DNA of 64,000 bases. Source: Ctenosaura bakeri. Lineage: Eukaryota; Chordata; Lepidosauria; Squamata; Iguanidae. The position numbers and the translations under genes were made by a program. This document shows positions 23,143 through 35,049 of the stretch, one piece after another; positions within the stretch are counted from its first letter, which is position 1, and each line of letters begins with the position of its first letter. The stretch is from contig CAOLHI010000358.1 of assembly GCA_948474755.1 (NCBI GenBank), positions 1 to 64,000 on the forward strand, written 5' to 3'. The notes under the pieces are model-generated. The model did not search any database. It was not told where the DNA came from and saw only the letters and a list, made by a program, of their open reading frames with translations.

Positions 23143-23991
23143 TTGCAATGTTTTTGTAAATCATTTTGTAATGTTTTCGAAATCTCATTTAGCCCCATCA
23201 TGAAGTTTCTTTCATACAGTTGATGAACTAATAAATTGGTAATGTTTCTCTAGAGCACATATGGTTGATTATTGTTGAAGATCCCAGTCTCTACTTCCCA
23301 TCCAACTAATTGTTTATATATTTGTACTTATTTAAATCCTTTTTTCCCCTTGCATATTACGGTGGAATGTGCTTGGCTATGAAAAGAGATCTTTGCCTTG
23401 AAAGCCATTTGAATTCACTGACGGGGTATGATTTTAAACATCTTTCTGACACTGTGAGACTCCAAGCCTGTCATATTCACAGCATGTACATTACTGAGTA
23501 AACTTCTAAATAACCCAGGACATTTTTAATTGAATGGCGGGATAATAAATAAATCTATGTATCACATTCTGAGGTAAGCCAGAGGAGACGCTTGACAGAG
23601 GTACATAAAATGTCCACCTACACAAGGATGATTTACACCTACTTTTTAATTTAGTTTTTTAATCTCTCCAGGCAAAACAAATAATGTGTCCCCAAAGAAC
23701 TCCGGTTGCTGTTACTTTCATTGCATGGCTTGCAGAAGCACGAATGCCTCACATTTGTGATTTCTTGAAATTAAGGCATTCTTAAAAGTGAAATCAGTGA
23801 ATTCCCCAGTCTCATCCAGCACTCAGGAATGTTCTATCAGATCCATCAGTCTTCAAATATTATTTTAATTATAATATATGCTACTGCAAGACATTGAAGG
23901 TCCACACTGGCCCATGAGTTGCTGGAGGGCCATATCATTTTCACTCCCTCCATCCTCTGCCCCTAACTGAGCGGTTAAGTGGAAAGATATT
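23143..23991. other. No recognised feature
   Basis: No feature recognised. Confidence 0.3.
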
Positions 23992-24188
23992 AGCCAGTGT
24001 GGTATAGTTGTTTGAGCACTGGACTACAACCTTGGAGACCAGGGTTTGATTCCCCCACTTGGCCATGGAAATCTACTGGATGATCTTGGGTGCATCACAC
24101 ACTCTCAGCCCCAGAAAATCCCATGATAGCTTCGCCTTGGGATCTCCATAAGTCAGAAAAGACTTGAAGGCACATGGTAACAACAGCA
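23992..24188 (+). mobile_element. tRNA-derived SINE (Sauria type)
   Basis: The copy shows box A (gtgtggtatagttg), box B (agggtttgattcc), the body (cacacactctcagcccc) and the tail (cataagtcagaaaagactt). The middle segment seen in the 22906 copy is deleted, as in the copies at 18769 and 25886. Confidence 0.8.
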
Positions 24189-24814
24189 ACTGGTCATTTT
24201 ACTTCTAGACTCTGCTAGTAGGGGTATGACACCTCTCAACTGTGACATACTTCTTTGACTTGGAAGCAGAAAGTGACTAGCCAGACTCTTCTTATTTGGA
24301 AAACATCCAGGTCTTAAAAAGATGAGGTATATCTTGCTTCTCTTAGGTAAGTGCTTATCAGAGGTAGCTCAGAGCTCTGAGAGGCCCCAGTAAATGGGTG
24401 CCAGAAGGGCCTATCAATCCCCACAGCTTTTCAGAAGACTGAAGCAAAGCTGCCATCAAATCCCAGAGAGCAGCAGAAGTCAGGACAGATCATCATGATT
24501 TGGAATGCCTGTGGATTGCCAGTAAACTAAGCCAATAGCAGGTGTGGTGGTCTTTGTTCTTCTCACAAGTGGTTACATACTTGATTAATTGATTGATTGA
24601 ATTTATAATTGCATCTTTTTCTCATGATGGGATACATTTCCCAATTCTTGCAGCCATCCGGCTTATGCTTTGTCCTCAAATCTGAATATATTGTCCCAAA
24701 GAGTGAGGATTCCCTGTTTGCCATCCTCTGGCCTAGAGTATGCAAGTACCAAGGTTGTATTTTTCCCTCTGAAGTATACTGGAGATTTGTGACCCCTACT
24801 GCAGGCCCTACATC
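24189..24814. other. No recognised feature
   Basis: Two overlapping short frames on opposite strands (24563-24818) have no known domain. Confidence 0.3.
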
Positions 24815-24985
24815 CTAAAGTTTTTTTAAAAAAAAAAAAAAAAAGACTGCATGTTTTAAAATTTAAAACACTCTACATTACTCTAGAATGTGGGAAGCAA
24901 TTTTGTTTTAGGAGTTTATGGGCTGTTTTAGGCCCAGAAGATGCCTTTATTTAACAAAGAAGTAAATAGGAAATTAACCAAAAAT
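24815..24985 (+). repeat. Unclassified repeat Z, copy 2, with A-run
   Basis: An A-run of 17 (24828-24844) is followed by sequence that matches 22540-22680 (agaatgtgggaagcaatttt; gctgttttaggcccagaaga). The pair lies 2.3 kb apart in the same direction. Confidence 0.5.
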
Positions 24986-25120
24986 ATGTGCCCGCCCTAA
25001 ATGTGATGAAATTGTTATATCAACCACCAGCAATGTGACTGTTAAAAAGGGATGTTAGGCAGGCTAATCTTAAAATCTAGGAGCTTGAGTAATGGCTTAA
25101 ATTAATTAGATAAAAAAGAA

Positions 25121-25185
25121 GTAATAATAATAATAATGATGATGATGATGATGATGACGATGATGCAACAACAACAACAACAACA
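25121..25185 (+). repeat. Compound microsatellite (TAA)n(GAT)n(CAA)n
   Basis: Three trinucleotide arrays lie in direct succession: about 5 TAA, 9 GAT with one GAC, and 6 CAA. Confidence 0.9.
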
Positions 25186-25885
25186 CTGGGAAGATGAAAG
25201 ACATTGTGGTTCATCTGAGAAGAGTATGAGGATACTAACAGCCAGATCTTTGTCTGTTGTGCATTACCTACCATGACTCAGACTATAGTCTGAAAGCAGT
25301 AGCCTCTATGGGGGAGATGTCCATTTTGTTTCAACTGTTAAATACTCCAGTTCTCCCTTAATACTAAAGAAAAGCAGTGCAGGATTGTGGCATTGTTTCC
25401 AACTTTCCAACAGATGGTCATCCTATAGGATGTGTGGGACCACCAGTATCCTTGCTGGTTGCCCACCAGCAGAACTGGTCAGTCTTCTGAACCACATCTG
25501 TGTCCCCCATGTGGACAGAAGTAAAGGGGAGAAATGCTGGTGCCTTTCTGTTGGCTCTGTAAGGACTGTTATAGAGTTAGCCATTGCTTGCACCTGTCTA
25601 AGCTGTTATGTCTCAGAGGCAGCAGAATCACAGACTGCAGAGAGCAATCTCAGACTGTGATGCCTGTGTATGGTGTCATCTTCCTAGATACACTTGCCAA
25701 TGTTATATTTCCTCTGAAAATGCACTTCAGGCAGAAATAGTAAGGGATGTGGAATGTTTAAGTTCAACCTTGCATTGTTCACTATAATTGAACATATTTT
25801 GATTTTTTTTTTTCAAAATGTCCCAGATTAAGACAGTCAGACCAGATCTCAAATTGTGGAATGCTAAAGGCAGTAGTGAGTGCCA
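25186..25885. other. No recognised feature
   Basis: Short open frames at 25385-25740 overlap in two frames. They lack any recognisable domain. Confidence 0.3.
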
Positions 25886-26080
25886 GTGTTGTGTACTGAT
25901 TTGAGTATTGTACAATAACTCTGGAGACCAGGGTTCAGCTTCCCACTCGGCCATGAAAACCCACTGGGCGACCTTGGGTGCATCAAACACTTTTAGCCCC
26001 AGAAAAACCCCGTGATAGGTTTACCTGAGGGTTTCCATAAGTCAGAAATGACTTGAAGTCACCCAACAACAACAGCAGCA
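25886..26080 (+). mobile_element. tRNA-derived SINE (Sauria type)
   Basis: The head (agtgttgtgtactgattt, accagggttcagcttccc), body (gggcgaccttgggtgcatc) and tail (cataagtcagaaatgactt) end in CAACAACAACAGCAGCAG. It has the same internal deletion as the 23992 copy. Confidence 0.78.
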
Positions 26081-26499
26081 GATATTTTGATAGTCTTTCT
26101 TTTTTGCAAATAAATACATAGTTTTTCTTTTTTTAAAAAAAAGTTGATGAAGGACAATTCTTGTATTTCACTGTGGCCCTTGCAAAAAGGAATTAAATTA
26201 CCCTGAATTTTCGGTGGAGAGTTATTTCTGACAGGCTGCTGAGAACAAGAGAAGATTACCATTCTTATCCTCAAAGCAGTAAATGCCTGGATGGTTTGAT
26301 GATAAAAATGCAAGCACATTGTTCTAAGGCTAAGAAAGGCAGAGCAAATAATTGGCTGGAAAAGAACAGCAAACTCAGACACAGCTGTCTGTATTTCACT
26401 TACTGTGTAATCCTGGTGTTTATTTTGGAACAAGGAAGGGAGAAGCAATTTTGGAACCGATAGGCTGAGCCCAGACTAGCACCTGTTGGCTGTAATCCA

Positions 26500-26565
26500 A
26501 AATACTAGGGAGTAAACTCCATTGACTACAGTGAGATTTATTTCTGAATAAACATGCATAGGATC
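26500..26565 (+). repeat. Short interspersed repeat W
   Basis: The stretch gtgagatttatttctgaat and aaacatgcataggatca belongs to an abundant short family in squamate genomes. Related copies are at 36900-36985 (minus), 39365-39440 (plus) and possibly 63750-63850. Confidence 0.45.
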
Positions 26566-27373
26566 ATTTCATATTGTCTCTTTCTGTTCTGATAGCTAAT
26601 ACTTTGAGTCTTGTTTCCCATTGATTAAAAATACACATATGCCTAGAAGTCAGCAAACATACATGCAAAAGCAACGCAAAAGAAATCAATGTCAGATGAC
26701 TTGCAATGTATTAATCTAAGACCTTTTCTTACATTTGTCTGAATATTCTATAGCTATTTTCACTGAGGCGAAGATGGCAGGACAAAGACTACCTTCTTAT
26801 CTTCTCATCCTTTTCCAGAATAAAATTTCTTTCCCTTCAGTGATTTTTCCACTGAGAAGTGAAGGCAGGGAGCAGACAGATGGAAGTGATGCAGACTCTT
26901 TATCTTCTTGGGTTAAAAAAGGAGCTTGGAAAGGGAGACTGGAGCTCATGCACGGAAGGAGAAAAGGGACCCCTCTCTGCACATTCACCTCATTCACTCA
27001 ACCTCTGGACAGCCCAGGCTACTTTCAGTTTAAAAAAACAAAGCAAAACAAAAACAGAAAAAATAAAAACAAACAAACAAAAAGAAGGAAAAGAAAAATG
27101 AGATTCCACATGAGGTGTCATTCCAGCTTCAGTTTCATGTCCTTTATTTTATTATTTTAGTCACCATTTCAAAAAATATTTTTAATTCTGTCACATCTCC
27201 ACTGTATAAAGAGTGCTAGCAGAGCTAGGAAATGTTACTTCTATTGGACAGCTTTCAGCATCCCCATCATCACTGGCTCTGCTGACCAGACAGTTCTAGG
27301 AAATGTAGTTAAGTATTTTTCCTCCAAGCTCAAGAAAGAAAGCTAAGCTTTTCTAGAGCGGGGGAAAGAAAAA
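26566..27373. other. No recognised gene; short frames only
   Basis: The frame at 26735-27160 (141 codons) ends in a low-complexity Lys/Asn-rich part from an A-rich tract at 27030-27100. I see no domain. The string aggaaatgtagttaagta near 27298 resembles the centre of palindromic lizard repeats. Confidence 0.3.
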
Positions 27374-27515
27374 GAAAAAGTGCCTTCAGGTTGCTTGTTG
27401 ATTTATGGTGACCCCATGAACTGTAGAGGCTTTTCTTAGACAAGGAATACTTAGGTGGTTTTGCCAGTTCCTTTCCCAAAATATAGCCTACAAAACCTGA
27501 TATTCCAGTAACACC
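27374..27515 (-). mobile_element. 5S-type SINE, tail plus end of the 5S head
   Basis: On the minus strand the 3' end of 5S rRNA (ggaatatcaggttttgtagg, from 27506-27487) is followed by the usual tail (gtggttttgccagttcc complement; gatttatggtgaccccatg complement). This copy shows the junction between the 5S part and the tail. Confidence 0.65.
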
Positions 27516-27520
27516 ATATC

Positions 27521-27533
27521 ACCACCGTCGTCG

Positions 27534-27576
<43 letters not shown>

Positions 27577-27577
27577 T
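27521..27577 (+). repeat. Trinucleotide microsatellite (CGT/CAT)n
   Basis: CAC and CGT units pass into about 14 CAT units. The array lies directly next to the 5S-type SINE. Confidence 0.9.
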
Positions 27578-28224
27578 ATATTCATCCATAATCCTAAAAT
27601 TCTTTCCCCGTTTAATCACAGGAGGTGGTCTATTTTTAAAACTGTTTTTACTCCCCCCCCTCAGGAATTATTCAAAAGCTGCTGAAAATTTTATTTCCTT
27701 TTTTTTTAAATACAAATTCAAAAATGTCTTTGAGAAAAGAAAAGTTCCTGGTAAGGCTTTTATAGTATTTTCTGTGTGTAAGTCTGTTTATCCATAGCTT
27801 CTGCCAAAGAGCAAAATGTCCCAAGTTCCAGCTAAAACTGGATTTCCTGTCTTTAGATGCAATAGAGAGATGTCTGGTGCTAGTTTCTGTCTGTATTCAT
27901 GTCATAAAAAGTATTTAAAATAAAATGTTTTTTTCCCCAAAATAGATCTGCCTTTGACATTACAGTAGAGTTGATGTGTTCAAACAGAGGGCATATCTGT
28001 ACCATCTTGCAACCACACAATCAAATCAACTAGTCCTGTTGTGTAATAACACAAGATTAAATTCAGTTTTTAAACCCAACTAGAGAAGACCTATTGAATC
28101 AAAGGACTTTCCCAAATTTTGACTGGCACATAGGCCTATTCTAACGGGGGCTAATGACTGAATACATACATATATTCTGCAGCTTACTTTTTCCAAGGAA
28201 ATTTGCATTACTTTCCATGTAGTA
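27578..28224. other. No recognised feature
   Basis: AT-rich, with T-rich runs at 27700-27710 and 27929-27936. Confidence 0.3.
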
Positions 28225-29190
28225 CTAAGGGCTCACTACAGTAGACCAGTACCCATGATTTCACTTACCCATAATCTGCTCCAGAACCATGGTGGTTGCT
28301 ACCAACTAGGGTCCTTGCTTTGCACAGCCAGGCCCCTTATATCTCTCTTGGCTGAGGAAGGAATCTCCTTCCATCCCTGGCCATGAGATGTGCATGTGAG
28401 ACATAGTCAGGCCCCTATGCAAAAAGAGAGGCATATGTGGCACAGCTGGCTTTCCTGTATGTCCTCTTTAGGAAGCCTGCCAAGGCTTACAGTCATTAGA
28501 AAGAGTCTGTCAAGCAGAAGAATTAGTAGCAGCCATGGTGGGGTTTACACATGCTTATCAGTCAGGCAATTACCATTCTCTTGTTCAAGCAGTCCAGGTC
28601 AGCATTAAATCTAGGATGTCAGTTCAAAGGAATGTCCAGTAGTGTGGGCAGCAAATAAAGTGATGTTCAAGGTCATTCAGAAACACAAGCCAGAAATCAA
28701 GGGATAAAAGCATTGCTTCCACGAGAAAGGTTGGTTGTCCTCAGTGAATTTCTTGAAGCCAAAGCTGTAGTATTTATGGGCCAGCAGCCTCTTTCAGTTG
28801 TTGCCTGATTAATGAGCATTTCCTATGTAAGCACTCTGAGTGTTGTGGACCCTCCCTGTCTCATCTATGTTGGGTTGCAGTAGGTATTATTGAATTCATG
28901 TCAGTGCATTGTGGCTGTTGGGGAAGGGTCACTGTCTGTCTCAGTGTCTGGACGTGGGACTGAAGCATGACATCATGCCTCTTGGCTAAGGAGGGACCCT
29001 TTCTCCTTCTGCAACTGAGAAAGGTGCATGGCAGGTACAACTTGGCTTCCCATGCCTCTCTCAGCTGAGAAAGGAATCTCCCTCCCCCACCCCACCCCCC
29101 ACCAAGAGAAGATTCCCCCCATGCATCTCTAGGCTGAGAAAGGTCTTATGAATGGAGCAGCTCATTCTATTCATGGATACTGAGTTAGGA
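28225..29190. repeat. Possible pogo/Tigger-like remnant with a repeated internal motif
   Basis: The left edge (ctacagtagaccagtaccc) resembles pogo-type ends such as the one at 52233. A motif like ctgagaaaggaatctcc recurs with changes at about 28346, 28983, 29012, 29062 and 29131. The right edge is unclear (a possible degraded complement near 29170-29200), and no target duplication is evident. The family is uncertain. Confidence 0.3.
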
Positions 29191-30479
29191 TCCACCTCAT
29201 GTTTCAGCTGTGCGCTTATGAGTAACTGATTTCTGATCAGTTTATAATACAGTCTGGTTTCTGTCACCACTCACCATTTAACTTCTGCTCCTGGAATGTT
29301 TTCTTCTGCTTTGAGTAGCATGATGGAGAGAACACCCCATTATTTAAAACTATGAGAGAAACAAAGGCAGTAGATCACAGATACCTCAGCAGATGTGGAA
29401 AGAATACCAAGCTTATTATGATACATCACCCCCTGATGATACAAACCTATTTTGGAGACTTCACACTGTGGCAAGCCTATACCCTTTATAAAACTATTAA
29501 TAATTTAATCTGTTCAGTTACAGCTAATGTTCTTCTGAGCAATGTGTCAGCTGAGAAAAATGATACATTTATGAACTTTCTTAAACAATATCATTGATCA
29601 CATCAGGTGTCAGCTTCTTGAAAGGAACTAATTCTTCAGCAATTTTGTCCCTGATTGGGTCTGCTCATAGAAAATATAGTTGGTGAATCTGACACTGAAG
29701 AAAAAAATGCACTTGCTTGTTCTGTGATGAAACAAAAGGTTGGATTGTATGTTTATTAGTTGAAAACAGTTCTGTATCCAATTGCTAGTCCCCAGCAATT
29801 GGATATAGGGCAGTTTAATCAAAGGCTGAATGGTAAGTCAACATTTATGAAAACCCCGTTGATTCAGTGATTCTCATCCAGTAGAACTAGCAACTGTTTT
29901 AGGTCATCATTTGGTTAAGAAATTTTGAGTTATATTAATGTGAAGTTCCTTCAAAGATTGGCATTGAATCCCTACTCAGATTTTTTTCAAAGATCTTCAA
30001 GGTTTGAAACATGGCGAATCCAAGTGCTTATTATTATTTATTGGTCAAGATTATCTCAGGGCCCAATCAGTGACCTGCTCAGAAGGAGAATACACGATCC
30101 AGATCATACTTAGACATATTCTTGAGACCAGCATAGTAATTAGCTTCTTATTTTCTAGATTCTTTCCAAGGAAAGGTAAACACTCAGATAGAGGCTGATA
30201 TAGATGTAACACTGCCCTTTTACTAGACTATGGTAAGAGGGTAAGGAATATATCATAGGGTCACAAAAATGCCATTCACTTGTGCTTCTCTGTCTTCTTC
30301 TTTCTTTACAGACCTTTCTCTTCCCTTTCATTCCTGAAAATAATTATGGCTTGCAATATGTCTGAACTGATATTTTCACTAAGTACTACTAATTCAGACA
30401 GTTTCCCCACTTCCTTCTGATCATGACTGCAAGTTGTGTGGAGCTGCCTCTACAGATGGGAAGAGACATTTTCAACTGT
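29191..30479. other. No recognised feature
   Basis: Short open frames (for example 29352-29597) have no recognisable domain. Confidence 0.3.
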
Positions 30480-30880
30480 GCAATCCTACAGGCCCTAATA
30501 TATAACAGTGAGTGCTGGCACACTATCCAAAAGAAGGAAAATGTGTTTCCTATTACTTGGATTGTAATGGAAAGAAGGATGTGCAGAATGAGCTTCTGAG
30601 ATCACATTCAGAATGCTATAATTGGAGCACAGTTAGACCTGACAGAGGTTTGCAAGCCTTCTGTGACTGAAATCAAAGATGGACTGGTCATGTTTCACAT
30701 CTAACAGATGAACCCAGAAAATAGCCGAATTCATTGTCTGGAGATTTCAGGACCCACTTGGTCAACCAAAACTGAGAGAGAAAGATCTGCTCTGCAAGTT
30801 TTATAGATGGTGATGGTTGCAGAGTGTCTCCAGAATAAAGAAACCTGGAAATGTGTCATGCCCTGGGTAACCCACAATCC
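30480..30880 (+). pseudogene. Possible remnant of a LINE reverse transcriptase C-terminal end
   Basis: The frame around 30669-30720 reads NQRWTGHVSHLTDEPRK, which resembles the R-W-x-GHV-x-R/H motif near the end of many LINE reverse transcriptases (RTE/BovB or jockey groups). It is followed by several stops. The flanking frame is weakly compatible with the region before that motif. This is a tentative reading. Confidence 0.25.
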
Positions 30881-31145
30881 ACAAATTTCTCTTTGAGGTA
30901 GACAGTAGTATTTAGCAAAGCAAACAATACAACATATTTCTTCCAAAGTTGCTGAGATGAAAGCATACGTGGAGCTCTCAGGTTTTATACCAACAAATAC
31001 AACTTTTAGGCATGCAAACTGTGATTGGAGAGGATCATAAATTTAACATCACCCCACATCTTCAGACAGTTCTCAGACCTATATTTGTTGTCCCTCTTTT
31101 CATCCTTGGGTCAGGAACATATATTTCCTGCCTTTTATCTTAGAC

Positions 31146-31864
31146 CAGCGGTTCTCAACCTGGGGGTCGCGACCCCTTTGGGGGTCGAATGACCATTTCA
31201 CAGGGGTCGCCACTCCTCTATCCTGCCCCGCCCCCTTTTGAAAGAAGGCGACCTCACAGCCAATGGCAGTGCTGTTTCTGAGACCCTGCACTGGGAGGAG
31301 GTGAGAGGAGGCGTGCTGGGCACATGTGGGGACGTTTCACCATTTTTCCCTGCTGGGCGGGGGGGTAGAGGTGGGGAGAGGGGCTCGCGGGTATAGCATA
31401 GTCGAGGGGCTACAGTGGATATCGCACCCCACTCCCGAGCCCTCAGAGGAACAAAAGGAGGAAGGAAGGGGCACCCATGTGCTGTGGGAGTGATAGCGTC
31501 CGAGCAGCCGCGCTCCCTTTAAGGGAGGGAGGGTGGGAGGGTAGGAGTGAAACAAAACGCGTCTGCTTATGCTGCTACCATCTTTCCTCTCTCCCTGTCC
31601 TTTCCTCCCTGTTCCTCATGTAAAATGTGGGCTGTTTCGTCATTGCCTTTGGGAATGACTGGCTTTTTGAACTGTGGAAACCTAACATTCAGAACTAGAA
31701 CTACTGCCTTAATTCTGGCATTGATGGACGCTTTCTGTACTTAAAAAAGGGGGGGGGGTTACCAGTTTTTAGGCATTAGAAGTCTATCCAGAGCAGTGAT
31801 TTAGGGCAGTGTTTCCAATCTATTTGATGTTGGAAATAACTAACTAACTTAATAATAAATAAAA

Positions 31865-31912
<48 letters not shown>

Positions 31913-31994
31913 AAATGATTTTATGGTTGGGGGTCACCACAACATGAGGAACTGTATTAAGGGGTTGCGGCATTAGGAAGGTTGAGAACCACTG
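31146..31994 (-). mobile_element. SPIN-like hAT transposon, non-autonomous, copy B
   Basis: The ends cagcggttctcaacctggg and gaaggttgagaaccactg are those of copy A in inverse order. An exact 8-bp duplication, TCTTAGAC (31138-31145 and 31995-32002), flanks it. It is 849 bp with no transposase. Internal sequence such as ctggcattgatggacgc, ggaatgactggctttttg and gtgtttccaatctatttg matches copy A read backwards. This copy has a GC-rich stretch at 31320-31530 that differs from copy A, and it lacks the MITE fragment. Confidence 0.85.
31865..31914 (+). repeat. Tetranucleotide microsatellite (GAAA)n
   Basis: About 12 units of GAAA lie inside SPIN-like copy B, at the place where copy A has (TTTA)n(GTTA)n. 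Confidence 0.9.
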
Positions 31995-32002
31995 TCTTAG
32001 AC

Positions 32003-33245
32003 ACGTTGAGTTCCCAAAACACTTTTTGACACTTTTGTTTTTGCCTGCTCTGATTGTCTCCTCCTTGACAGATACATTGTAGCAATAGGCAATGAAGCCA
32101 TTCACATAGTTTGTAATGCACAGGCAAACTCCAAATGGGTACATTGTTTCAATAATCAATTACACTAGATACTGTGTAGTGCCCTAGCTTAACTCTATGA
32201 AAGTGTGTGGCATGGCATCAACACAGTACAATACACTATTTCAATATACATACAGCAGGTCTACATACAGCAGGAGCTATGCATCTTGATAAAATGTGTG
32301 GATCTGTGTGGTTGAAGAGATAGGATGAGTTAAAAAAAATCAAGGAGACTCATGGCATCTTAAAGACTAATGCATTTTTATTATGGTATACATTTTTGTG
32401 ATGTAAATGTAAATGTAAATGTAAAGCTTGCCAAAGATAGTTCAAAAAATTAACAATGGGATGAATGTGAGAGGAAAGCAGGAAAGTGAGAAACATATGG
32501 GAGCTCCTGATTGTCAGACCAGAGTCTCACCATACAGCAGAATAGTCTTTGGAATAATGTGAAGAATCAGTACTGTTTCGAAAGAGTTTATTGAAAATTT
32601 TGGGAATTGTTGTTTTCAGTTATATGTTGGGTTTCAAGGGTTATTGTGAAGCAAACTGACAATGCATTTTCTTTTCTCAGTTTGCTGTCCCCACAACAGA
32701 ACTGTGGGTGAAGATTGGTATCTATAGTCCTGTTCATTCTGTTTGCCTAACTTCTGCATTGGAGATTTATTTTAGAGTTTCACTGCATTATCATCTTTGT
32801 TAGGGCTTGGCTGTTTTTGAATTAAAACTGATTAGAATGGATGGGTAGTGAAAGGCCATCTTTCAAGGTCACCAGTTCCTTGTTGATGTAAAAAAATAAA
32901 TTGAAAATGGATGAAAGGCACACAACTCTGTATTATTTAGTGAGCAACCTGGCTCATGGAAATGTGCGCTCCTCTTCCTTATAAATATTAATTCGCAAAT
33001 GCATTCTTTCTGTCAGAAAAGGGATTGTGATCAAATCAACTCCCCAAGCAAAAATGCAAAACAAGATTGTGGTAAAAGATCTCTCCCCAGATGTCAAGAA
33101 ATGTCCAGTGAACTATAAAAAAAAAAAGCACTGATCTTGAAAGTATTGAGAGGGGTAAAGAAAGAAAATAATTCATGCAAAGAAGCAAGAAGTTTCATTG
33201 GACTTCACACTTTACACAGGTCGAAAATAATTGCAGAATTTCTTG
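32003..33245. other. Mostly unrecognised; one retroposon-like tail
   Basis: At 32345-32430, ggcatcttaaagactaatg and attatggtatacattttt, followed by four TGTAAA-type units, look like the 3' tail of a retroposon. A related attatggtata string occurs on the minus strand near 35685. The rest shows nothing. Confidence 0.3.
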
Positions 33246-33249
33246 AACA

Positions 33250-33325
33250 TTTTTGGCAATAATTTTTAAGCCACCTTGAGTCCCAGTCTTGGAGAAAGCA
33301 TGGAATATAAATTAATAGAAAACCC
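33250..33325 (+). repeat. Retroposon 3'-tail-like fragment
   Basis: The string taagccaccttgagtccc, then gtcttggagaaagcatgg, then atataaatt is a common retroposon tail in squamate genomes (of the form ...gggatataaat). The body of the element is missing. Confidence 0.4.
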
Positions 33326-33478
33326 CACCCATCAATTTTCTTTTTTTGGAGGAAGGACAGGTAGAATAGACAAATACAGATGACCAAGCCAGGTTGCTAT
33401 TCAATTCATGTCCTGCTTGTGGGGTTCTCACAGGTATCTCTTGACCACTAAGGGGGGAAAAATTGCTGAGCTAGGACA

Positions 33479-33535
33479 ACTGGCCCCTCCCGAAACTGCT
33501 AACCCCAGAATTCCATAGGATGCAGAAATGGCTTA
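33479..33535. mobile_element. Fragment of MITE family A
   Basis: The stretch ggcccctcccgaaactgct, cagaattccataggatg and agaaatggc is part of the right arm with an internal deletion. Confidence 0.5.
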
Positions 33536-33545
33536 GGTAAAATAA

Positions 33546-33722
33546 GTTGTTGTGTGCCTTCAAGTTGTTTCCAACTTATGGTGAACCTAAAATGAACCTA
33601 TCATGGAGTTTTCTGGGGCTGCGAGTGTGTGATGCACTCAAGGTCACCCAGTGGGTTTCCATGGCTGAGTGGGGAATCTAACTCTGGTCTCCAACAACTA
33701 AACTACTACACCACGCTGGCTA
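33546..33722 (-). mobile_element. tRNA-derived SINE (Sauria type)
   Basis: On the plus strand the copy reads from the tail (gttgttgtgtgccttcaag, ttccaacttatggtgaacc) through the body (aggtcacccagtgggtttcc) to the head (actacaccacgctggct). It lacks the middle segment, like most copies here. Confidence 0.8.
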
Positions 33723-35049
33723 ATTCTAATTAATTTCTTCCCCAATAATCAAGGCAAAATTTTTACTTTCTTATATCAATAGCATGAGGAGCCTAACTTC
33801 ACACCTTTGCTTGTGTAACATTTTTTCATATGTCTTATAGTTTTAGAGCTAGCCTCATTAAATAGCATGGGGGTAATATCACATGGTTCAAAAATAGGCT
33901 CTTATTACATTTATTGCTCTGTTGTGGATAGTGACTACAAAGTAGAGTTTTCTCTGCCACAGAACAGTGGCTTTGTAGAATGCAGGCAGTTTTTAAAGTG
34001 GAAAAAAGTATTCTTTTGAGAAATGGGTAAGTAAAGAGTTACATTTAATCTCTGAAACCACAATGATAACTAGCTACTTCGGGGCCCTTCAGAACTATAG
34101 CAATTACTAAATATTTTTTTAAACTCATGTTCCAGATTCTTCACTGGTCTGATCCAGCAGAAGTCTTTTGAACTCAGTGAATGTTGGAAGTTTCTCAAGA
34201 AAAGCAAAGGCCAGAAGGCTGCCAGCTCTCAGTAAACAGAATTGTTAGGGGAAATACAGCAAGAAAAACAGTTGAATTAATAAAGCTGGTGGAAATGAGA
34301 AGTCAAGGGCAGATAATCAGGGGCTCAGCAATGGTTGCTGTATCTGAAGATTTTATCTCTTCTTTAAGCAGATGCCCCTGAGTTTTACTGTTGCACAGTA
34401 GGAGCATGTGAGAGAAAATGGACTGAAAATACATAGGGGACTATAAACAGAAGAAATCAATTGACAGGCCAAACTGAAGCGAGGCGGCTATAGAACCAAA
34501 ACTTAATTCTCAATATTGTAGAGACCCTTCCTGAATCTCAGGTAGCATTCCGTAGGGATGAAAAAGCCATGTTGTCAGATACTGGTCCTGTTTCAAACTA
34601 GTTCAAACAATAATTGAACCCTAGAGACAATTTTGTAAAGATCAGATTCCCTCACTTTTTCAGTGCCCATCAACTTTCTTGTTAAGGGAGAGTCCTGTAT
34701 TTCCTATACAAATGACAAAGAGACACATCTTTGTGTGCTGAAATGTCTGAGGACATCAACCTTATCTAAACTTTTTGGCTGAACAGGAAATCTGACCTCT
34801 CTCCTTTGTAAAAGTGTATGTGGCCTCATCATAGGCTGTTCTTGCCATCCTTATGTCCCACTGAGTGGCATGATCTGAAGCAGGTTTCCTTTCATACTTA
34901 GCTGATTTGTGTGGAACCTCAAACACACATTGCCATTTGAAATCACTGAACAACAATTAATTAAGAGATTAAGCTCTTATTTCTTCTGATTTGAACAAGG
35001 ACATTTAAAAAAAAAAATTCTATGTATTTATCAACTCGCCAGTACTATG
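33723..35049. other. No recognised feature
   Basis: AT-rich. Frames at 34181-34381 and 34762-34956 have no recognisable domain. Confidence 0.3.

Noticed and set aside
26059..26448. 129-codon open frame on the minus strand
   Set aside because: Its start overlaps the CAG/CAA tail of a SINE, and it has no domain.
26735..27160. 141-codon open frame on the plus strand
   Set aside because: The second half is translated from an A-rich tract, there is no domain, and another frame is open over the same stretch.
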